From positions 806,001 through 870,000 of the forward strand of contig QYAI01000005.1 in assembly GCA_003988855.1 (NCBI GenBank): DNA of 64,000 nt. The letters run 5' to 3'. A program made the translations under genes and the position numbers. The notes beneath the pieces are model-generated. The model was not told where the DNA came from and made no database searches. It saw only the letters and a list, made by a program, of their open reading frames with translations. The DNA is from Arachnopeziza araneosa. Lineage: Eukaryota; Ascomycota; Leotiomycetes; Helotiales; Arachnopezizaceae. Shown here piece by piece: positions 56,158 through 64,000 of this stretch (the stretch's first letter is position 1; each line of letters opens with the position of its first letter).

Positions 56158-59100
56158 TCAAAGACTCATGGTTAACCATTCCCACTCCTGTGGGCCTGTG
56201 CCTGCTCCTCCGCTTCCCACCCCAGGTCCTCCCATTCCAGAGCCAGTCATTCCCATCTGGCCCATCTGTCCCATGCTGCCGACTATCGGCCTTGTACTCA
56301 TTCCAAATCCATTCGCTAGGCCGCCCATTCCGCTCATGTTCATCCCCATGCTCCGTTGGGCTGCTTCGTTACTGCCCGTCGAGTTTTCAGGGCTGTCAAC
56401 ATCCATACTCTCGATCCCGCTCAACGACTTGGAATGTCTCCGTTGACGTTTGCCACCTTGCGCGTTGCCAGTGCGGGCTATCGCGCCAGGGCCAGGAGTG
56501 GCTTTCGGCGGAGCGGCTGCGATGGGAACGACTCCTTTCCCCCCCGAGATTCCGGTGGTACCGACGCTCGAGCCTGCGGAACCGTGATAACTCGTGGGTG
56601 TCGAAGCTGTCGAGCCCTGGCCACCAGATCCCGAGATGGAAGGAGGGGATGCAGATTCGTTGACAGAACGCGCGCGAGCTGACGTCGGAGTTGTGACGGG
56701 AGGATTTGCAGTGGTAGCTGAAGTAACCACGATGCTATTCTTTCTGGTGTTCGGCCCACTTGTGCTCGGCGCTGGTCCTCCAACCTTTTTGCTTGATCTG
56801 GTGGAGGCACCGCCGCTCGCAACGGGAAGCGAGGTACCACTTCCTCGATTCCGTTTCTTGATCACGTCGGTTTTCAAGCTCAGAGGACGGACTACGCCGT
56901 GGAGTTTCAAGAACAGCCCACAGGCATTGCACAGCGGATGGCCTTCGGGGTTTCTCCGCCACAGAGGCGTGGTTTGCGTGAAGCAATTTGTGCAAGTGGT
57001 TGGCAATCCATTCTCGCCTTGTGCTGCGCCCTGGAGATTGGTTGTGCTTCCATGTTTACTCCCTCCAGGAGAACTCGGCCTGCTTGGCACCACCGAGCTG
57101 AATCCACTTGCCGAGATGTCTGGTGGGGAATTTGGATCTGATTGTCCAAGGTGGTGATCGAACATGGTTCCGTTTCGGCCCATGAGCGCTGTGTTTGGCG
57201 TCGAAGCGGTTCGGGGGATCTTCTGCCTTCTATCGTTGCCATTCCTCGAGCGATTATCAGATACGGATTGGCCGCGGCCGAGAGAACCACCAGAACCGTC
57301 CCATTCGATACTCGAGGGGAGATCAGATGTACCGCCGATGGTGACCTGTTTCCGCGGTGGACCACCCGGGTATCTTGCCGCCTGGGTGTTGAATTGTCCT
57401 GGCAACGTCGCATCCCATTGAAGTCCACTATTTGGACCCATCTCCATATTCGGGTCTTCGAGGGGGGATTGTGCAAAGTCGTGTTGTTGCATGTTGATAA
57501 GAGTCCTATCCGCAAATGCCGTGCCTTCTTCATCATCGTTATCAGAATCTCCACCAAACGTGAAAATATTCTCGTGGGGCGCGTGTTCGGCGTGAAATAC
57601 TTGTGAGGGGTCTATGTGTTGTGCCATGCCAAAGGAACCCGGTGCGGTGAAGGAGTTGTTCGAGGCGCCTGGTGTCGTAACAGCCGTGAACATGGAGCCT
57701 CCATTGGCATTGTACATATATGACGGCGCCATCGAATTAGAGAGGGAAGAAGGACCATGGTGACTGAATGTGTGAGGTCGTTGATGGCGCATATCCAGTC
57801 CATGGTTTTGGAAGTACATCTCCTGGTTTTCGGGGATGGGCTGCGGTGTCGAGACGGCGGATGGATAAGCACTTCCTGGAGGCGAATAGTAATCGTTCGA
57901 ATTCAGCGAAGAAGAGGGCATCGAGGGGTTGTTATAGATGGTGGAGGAGAAAGGACCATGCGGTACGAGTGGTGAGTTGGAGGGCGAGAAGGAGAAATTC
58001 TGTTGATATGGTCCGGCTGAAGTGATAATGGGATCCGGATCTCCATGATTGAAATTTTCAAACTGGAAAGGCATTCCAGGATGACTGGAGCGATTCATCT
58101 CGGGATGGGGAGGATTGTCGAGCGAATATTCGTGGAAATCGTCATGATCGGGATGGTCATTGGGTATCAGAATGCTGCTCACAGCAGGGACTTGGGGGGA
58201 GAAATCGGCTGGTCGTTTCCGGGGCTATTGTACCGTCAGTCCTGCTATCGCGGGTGGCGCTACCCAAAAAGCAACCATAAAATGAACCACCCCAGAAAGG
58301 TAGCAACTCACGCGTCTCTCGTCAATACTGGTCTTGCGAACATGTCGCTGCACGTAGTTAAACTCTTCATTGGTGCGCGGGTTGTGATGGGGAACGGGGA
58401 CGGATTGAGGGACGGAGAAGTGCGAGGACTCTTTGCGCATCTTGATAGGAATGGCCGAGGCAATGGCGTTGGCAGACTTCTCCGTCTCCTTCTTGTTCAA
58501 TTCGGGGGAAGGCGACATGCCGAGACCTGCTGGCGTCGAGATGTTCTCGGGAAAGATGAAGTCATCGAGGTTCATCGGATCCGTACTCTCTCCCGCGAGC
58601 GTTGGGATGGCGAGGTCAGAACTCTTCCGCAGCTGTGCAATGCCACTCGGCGCCGACATGCTGTTCCTCTCTCTGGACAATCTGCCCAAGGTGATTAGCC
58701 CTCGTGTCTCCCAGCTGGCGTTCCGTCAGAGCTTACCGTGCCGCATCCTCCTGCTTGCGCTTCCGCAGACTCATGGCCATCATGCGCCAGGTCAGATTCT
58801 CCATGCGCTCTTGGTTTGGCAATTGCTTCTTGGTCTTGCTATACAGCCTCCAGATCTGCGTGGCCAGGGGATCCTTCTTCTGCATCTCGTCTGGCGAATC
58901 GAGCTCCTCGCCGGCCGCATCGTCCTTCCATGTGGGAAAGAAGCTCTCGCGCAGCAGCTCCTTGCGCGCACTGCTGCCCGCGATTGAGAAATCCAGCTTG
59001 TCTACCTGTGCTTCGCTGGCGACCTTGGTATGCCTCACGCCGGTGTTGTTGGTGATGGACCTGTGCAAGTCCCGCTGGGCGGTGGCACCCAGACCCCCAA

Positions 59101-59338
59101 GATGCGTGTGCGAAGTCGGCGCGCGAAAGGTCGGGAGGGAAGGTTCAGCAGGTCTGCGAGGAAAGCGAAAATCGTGTTCTGTTATGGAGGTGGAGGTGGA
59201 AGAGGTTGTCGGATGGGATTGAGCCTCTCCGAAGCCGTTCATGTTGTGGGCTGGAGTCGGAGGGTTGTGGTGGTAGTGGTGGTGGTGGAGGTTCGCTCGC
59301 TGCAAGAGTCCCCCACGCTGCTCATATGCGCCAGACAT
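56158..59338 (-). CDS. areA: GATA-type nitrogen regulatory transcription factor AreA/NIT-2
   Basis: Three exons, 59338-58737, 58681-58312 and 58224-56158, give 1012 residues with matching phases. AreA activates genes for secondary nitrogen sources when ammonium and glutamine are scarce. The N-terminal part carries DSPDEMQKKDPLATQIWRLY and LPNQERMENLTWRMMAMSL, conserved in fungal AreA/NIT-2. RKRPADFSPQVPA bridges exons 2 and 3. The single C-x2-C-x17-C-x2-C GATA finger is at about residues 735-759 (CTNC...CNAC), followed by the basic RPLSLKTDVIKKRNR. The protein ends QEWEWLTMSL, the conserved NmrA-contacting tail. Exon 1 begins at the first in-frame ATG (MSGAYEQ). Gene order and length are normal. 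Confidence 0.96.
58232..58311 (-). other. areA second intron
   Basis: The 87-nt intron (58225-58311) starts GTGAGTTGC and ends CAATAG. It is needed to join ERR to PRKRPADF, an AreA-conserved junction. The first intron (58682-58736) starts GTAAGCTC and ends GGGCAG. Confidence 0.85.
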
Positions 59339-59423
59339 TTTCTGGGACGAGCGAGTGAGCGCAACAACTCGACTTGACGCGACTCGACTCGACTCGATCC
59401 AACTATCCGACACTTTTGATGAT

Positions 59424-59454
59424 GAGGAGGAGGAGGAGGAGGAGGAGGAGGAGG
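59424..59454. repeat. (GAG)n microsatellite in the areA leader
   Basis: About ten GAG units after GATGAT. On the sense strand this reads as a poly-Ser-like CTC run (or an untranslated CT-rich leader block). Confidence 0.9.
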
Positions 59455-59896
59455 CCGCCGAGAAGGCTCTCTTTTCCTCTGCGCAGTGACGCTTTTTTGC
59501 GTGCAGTGAGATGTGGCCCGGTTTGAGGCTATGGGGGAGTTCTGCTTCCTTCTGCCAGTCTGATATTCTCTGGGGTGGAAGGGGGGGGGGGCTTTGGCGA
59601 TGGCACCCGACTTGCTTTTTCCTTGAGCTTCTCCTCCTTTTCCCCAAGGTCAAATCTGCACGCTCCACGAGATGATCGAACTCGAAGCGACCAATAATGT
59701 GGCAGGACCGCACCCGAGGTTGTGTCGCAGATGAAAGGCCTGCTGAAAGTGTAAATCGGGGCAGCGAAGCACAAACAACAACAGCGACGGTGAGGGAGGT
59801 GTGAGTGTTGGATCTGCGGCGGGGAGGGGAGTGATTCCTGTATAGTAATTGGGAGTATAAATCGTGCTGGAGCAATTCTCGCCGCTCTGGCGCTGC

Positions 59897-59900
59897 TACC

Positions 59901-59949
<49 letters not shown>

Positions 59950-59950
59950 C
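59897..59950. repeat. (CTG)n trinucleotide repeat upstream of areA
   Basis: A near-perfect run of about fifteen CTG units interrupted by CTA, between 59897 and 59950 on the plus strand; (CAG)n on the areA sense strand. Confidence 0.95.
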
Positions 59951-60041
59951 TGATATCGACCAGAGGGTACTACCGGAGTACCTCCACTAGGTAGGTGGGT
60001 AGGTAGGTAGGTAGGTGTCGGCTTTTCCTCTGCGTCCCTTC

Positions 60042-61269
60042 CATTTCGGCCAGGATGCGTGCTGGTGGTGCTGCTGCTGCCAGACCTTTTCTGCTGCTGT
60101 GGGCTGGTGGAGTGAGATGGGCGCCTCTAGCGCCCTTCCCCACCTGTCACGGCGTCCAAGGCTGCTCATAGGCCCGCCGCCCTCCCTGGTCCGTACCGAC
60201 AGACGGCGACGGAGATGCCTGCAGCACAACAGGAGCGTGCGGTTGGTGCGCCCAGCGGAGCGTCTGGCCTGCTCACAACTCCAGTGGGTGCGGGTTGCCA
60301 ACAGCACGATGGGCCTGAACTGACACCTGCTCGAGGCTCTGATCTGATCTGACCTCTCTCTCTCTCTCTCCCTCTCTACCTTTTTCTCTTTACGGCAACT
60401 CTCTGGCGCCGACGACCACCCGACGTAGACAGCGACATCAACCCACCGCGTGCAAAACATGTTACGAGGGCAGTGGGGGTCAGTCACATTACCCACGGCT
60501 GCAATATTTGGTGAAATCTCGAGACCCTGAGCTGCTCGTCCCTCACCTCCAGGCCTAGAGGTGGTATTGCAACCCAATAGGGAGAATGTAACTCGCACCG
60601 CCCACTCCCCTCGAGAGCATTTTCAATCGTGATGCGTCTGCTGGCAGAGGAAGTGTGCATCTGGAGGGCCGACAGAAGGCGATGCCAACCAGCCGACGAC
60701 AATATACTCACTCGCATCCAACATGTCCTCCCACCCCCCCCACAAACCATCTGGCGCGATGCACTGCCATGTTGGGCTTCAGAACCATCGGACTCGTTCT
60801 GGCAAGCGTCGGCCGTCCACCTAGATGAATCATGACAGATACTTTCCATGGCCAGAGGGCATCGCCCATGTAATAATAGACTCGAAAGTGGAAGAGGCTG
60901 CGAGGCAAAGGCTCGGACGTGGAATTGGCTTGCTTCTCAGTGGCCAAGGGGCAGCGCTGCTTTGTCCCGAAGCGGCTTCCGTGTGGGTGAAATAGAGATG
61001 CATGCCACCTGCAGGCTGCAGCAGTGCAGCGCGATCGGTGGTGGGGGTGCACCACCATACCACTACCACCACCACCACCACCACCACCACCACCACCACT
61101 ACCACCGCCTGGAGATTCTCCTTCCTGAACGTCCAACCCTCCTGCCAAAATCATGCCCAGAGACCCTGAATCCTTCCCAGGTCAGCCCGCCTTTATCCAC
61201 GACTGGCCTTCCCCCCTCACCCCTCATCATCTGGCAGGCAGTAGGCAAGCTTGAATGAGGGAGCTCTGA

Positions 61270-61311
<42 letters not shown>

Positions 61312-64000
61312 ACACACATACATCCTTCCTTCCCTGCATCTGACTCGCGTCTCCGCCAATCCCCACCCTGACCATCAACTTCACCTCCCTCACAGCATCC
61401 GCTTCTCCTGCCCCCGATGCTTTTTCTTGGGCCCGGCTTCGTCCTGCTTCCTCCTCCCCTCCGCTAGCTCCGGAGCCATGGAATTCCCGTCCTTCTCATG
61501 GCATTGCTGGGATTCCTAGGATAGAATAGCATGCATGGGACATGGATTGGGCAATCGCACATGCCTCGGTCAGAGGTACCGCCGCTCTTCTCCATGCCTT
61601 GCTGAGATGAGCTTCCATCTTCTACCTTCCGTCTTCTATCTTCCATCTTCTATCTTCCATCCTCACGTGTCCAGTTGTCAATACGACTTCTTCTCAACCA
61701 GCGTCGCCCCATGCATGGTGAGGCGAGAAATCACTCTTACCAAGCCGGAGCAGGGAAGGATCTGACTATGAAAATTTCTGGGCCTTTGCCACCATCGAGT
61801 GGATGGTGAGTGGGATTCGCTTTGGCCTGTCGGGGATTGCTCGTTCGTCGGACTTTGGAACCTGGCTCTTCTGGCTTCACCAAGTCTAGACCATGGATGG
61901 ATTGGTGAAACAGAGCTGGTATGCGAGAGGTTACCGGTGGAGCCGTTGCATGCTTTGATCAAGCAACTTCTTTTCTTCCATACATACCATACCATACCAA
62001 GCGCTTGGTTGTCCAAGAGCCTTGACCACGGCAATTGGATGCCTGTCCAGTCTAACGTCAACGATGGAAACGGTCTGGAAGAATGAGAAGCCCAGAGACC
62101 ATGCCTCCCGCTGAGTATTGAGGGTTCATGATGTGTCGGACTCTATGATCCCTCAATGCCATTGATGCCATCGCTGTACATCTTCATCTCAGGAGTCTGT
62201 TCAACGAGCAACTAGTCAACCACAATCCTCTCTTCATGAATCATATCTGGCATTCAAGATCGCATTACGATTCGCATCGTCCTGTATGAATCGAATCGAA
62301 CAACTTTGACGTCAGGTTGCGCCGTGCGCCGGATTAATTGATCGATCGCTAAATCGGACCTCAGCCGTAAAATAGGCAGCTCTGTGTGGCCATTTCAATC
62401 CCACGACCCCTCACTTCATCCAACAACAGCCTGAAAGCGACGAGGCCACGACATCGACATCGACTTCAAATTCATGTATACAGAATAAGCGGTGAACTTT
62501 TTGCGAACACGAGTATTGATTCAGAGTTTGCCAGTCAACTATTGAAGACTGGGGCGGGAATCTAGTTACGGCCCGATATCGTATACCTATGGGCCTTTTT
62601 TCAAGAAGTTAAGCTTCAACCTAAATTTTCCTTGAGAAAACTTTGCCATCGCTGCACGCAAAAAACAAGCATATCGAGCTATAAAGCCAAGTCCAGATGG
62701 GTGCACACCGTGTGTTGAGACGCACAACTTGGTGGATGCTCTGAAGAGTCCCGAGACTCGACTCTGCATCGCACTACGATTCCTACCGTGCTCCATATTT
62801 AAATGGGTCTTGAATAGTCTCACTTTATTTGTCCACTTTGATTGCGCGTCGATTCCCTCGAGGCTGATATTGATGCTTGAGTCATGGCAAGCTTTTGAGA
62901 TGAAGAGTGAAATGTTAAAATCGGCTGCCGCCAAATGGAATGATTGTGGAGCGATACCCTTGACCTGGAAACGCACGATTTTCTTCTGGAGCCGAAATTT
63001 CTTTAGATAATTATCCTGCACGGCTGAGAAGTAGCATGGACGTGGTAGAACCAAGCGAATGGTCTGGCAGCCTCGACATCAAAAGAGGTGTAGCCTCGCG
63101 CTTTGTTTGTCAATGAAATGCAGCTCTATTGTTACAAGTAACCGAGTCTCTTATGTGTCAGTGATCTCTCAGCTGGGAGGCCGAAGGACGGAAACGAGCT
63201 GGGAAATCGAAATGGTAGCAGTGAGACTTGAAGATGCGGCATTCCATGGTTTCTGCATGATGGCTTGAGTAGTGTTCCGTCTACGGAGTACGAGTCATGA
63301 CGGACAGAGGCACGTGCTACCCGCGCGGTTCCATAACTTGTTTCTAAAACGAAGGTTAGAGCAATATTTTCATGAAGAGACCTGAACCTGTACAGAGTCG
63401 GATCGTTGAACTCGTAATTTCCGGGAAATCTCCCTAGGATTCTATGAAAGGACATTGAAGTCGTTCGAGTTGGCTTCTAAACATGAGACTGGGTTATTTT
63501 AGTCCTGTCCTGTGGATTTACCAAGCTGCTTTCCTAGCATGTCGTCGGAGCCAGCCACTGAGAAAGACTCTGAGCTCAACACATGTGATTTTGCCGCAGG
63601 AGGCGCTATGCTGCTGACCAACGATATTCAATAGATTTTGTTTCTTAAAGGCGGAAAAAGCCTGGATCCTACCATTTCAAATTGTGCTCCACTGAAAGGT
63701 GCCATTAAACTGCTGTCTCGGGATCACTACGCAATGGCGCGCACGGGAGTAGGGAAGTTTTAAGCCAAGGACGTTCGGCGACGTGGAACCATTGATCATC
63801 CGATAGCACTTGAATGTTTTTCCCACGTGAATACCAAGTCACCCTTTCATGAGCTGCTGCTTGATGCGTTTTGGATATGGGATGCGATGCTGTCGAAGAG
63901 AGCCAGACGTGAAGCGCAACCAGCGGCATAACTTGCGCGTGGGGGTCGTAATGGAACCGTCGGTTTGGAAAGAAGGAAGGTTTTGGCATCTCCAAACGCT
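60042..64000. other. Long gene-free, microsatellite-rich region
   Basis: About 4 kb with no supported gene. It contains CT-rich runs at 60354-60381, a CCA/CAC run at 61062-61100, an (AC)n run at 61268-61320, a degenerate TCTTCTATCTTCCA array at 61616-61665, and CATACCATACC repeats near 61980-62005. Many 60-155 codon frames occur in every frame, without family signal. The areA promoter and possibly the 5' region of another gene beyond the edge lie here. Confidence 0.5.
61268..61320. repeat. (AC)n dinucleotide microsatellite
   Basis: About 25 AC units from 61268, broken once by AT (CACACATACACAC). A common slippage-prone tract, here about 1.9 kb upstream of the areA start. Confidence 0.95.

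Larger units (their letters stand above)
59339..60041 (-). promoter_or_regulatory. ATG-free areA leader/upstream region
   Basis: On the minus (sense) strand no ATG occurs in the 703 nt before the areA start codon, where about 11 would be expected by chance. The stretch is open in the AreA frame for 188 codons back to about 59902 but has no ATG. It holds a (CAG)n run on the sense strand (59897-59946), a GAG/CTC-rich block at 59424-59454, and GGTA repeats at 59991-60014. This is consistent with a long 5' UTR, selected against upstream starts. Confidence 0.6.

Noticed and set aside
56190..57606. Plus-strand frames over areA
   Set aside because: They are antisense shadows of the AreA exon with low-complexity translation.
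60015..61258. Plus- and minus-strand frames of 90-200 codons upstream of areA
   Set aside because: Composition follows the microsatellites (CTG, CCA, CAC) and no frame has family signal or a plausible splice structure.
62587..63054. 155-codon minus-strand frame
   Set aside because: No family signal or signal peptide and no splice context; it lies in a stretch where all frames look random.

Overview
The window is nuclear DNA of a filamentous ascomycete (Pezizomycotina). The genes carry short introns, mostly 45-120 nt, with GTAAGT/GTGAGT/GTATGT-type donors, CTAAC/CTGAC-like branch points and YAG acceptors. Recognisable families include the nitrogen GATA factor AreA, the DASH subunit Hsk3, glutamate decarboxylase, HET-domain proteins and a TmpA-like oxidoreductase. 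Gene-dense stretches alternate with AT-rich, gene-poor DNA and decayed genes. The class cannot be fixed from the sequence; a Leotiomycetes-like genome is a guess. All exon models were read by eye from splice signals and frame continuity and have no transcript support.

Layout. 1-7.5 kb: the 3' end of a plus-strand gene; a six-exon gene of unknown function (812-2621, minus); then two divergent low-complexity genes (3519-4998 minus, RGG-rich; 6263-7472 plus, Lys/Glu/Asp-rich). Both are built of small exons separated only by phase-2 introns, and each has one oversized intron filled with tandem repeats. 9.4-15.3 kb: a GNAT acetyltransferase, an intact HET-domain gene, a decayed retroelement-like stretch with an LTR-like block, and a truncated NLR/hydrolase-type gene ending beside that block. 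16-21.4 kb: hsk3 (DASH kinetochore complex), glutamate decarboxylase and a secreted two-domain fasciclin protein. 22.3-32.3 kb: a HET pseudogene, two fungal proteins of unknown function, a mitochondrial hotdog-fold protein and a 4-coumarate-CoA-ligase-like enzyme.

32.3-56 kb is sparse and accessory in character: a single-pass membrane protein with a Cys-containing ectodomain, a TmpA-like protein that seems to lack part of its membrane core, a frameshifted gene, a D-2-hydroxyacid dehydrogenase, three secreted or surface proteins (one with Cys-rich repeats), a second HET pseudogene and several minisatellites. 56-59.3 kb holds areA, followed by about 4.7 kb of gene-free, microsatellite-rich DNA. 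The 703 nt just before the areA start codon contain no ATG on the sense strand.

Themes: nitrogen and GABA metabolism (areA, glutamate decarboxylase), nonself recognition (one intact HET gene, two HET pseudogenes, one NLR-like remnant) and secreted surface proteins. No tRNA, rRNA or CRISPR array was recognised. The most unusual feature is the pair of micro-exon, repeat-intron genes at 3.5-7.5 kb.
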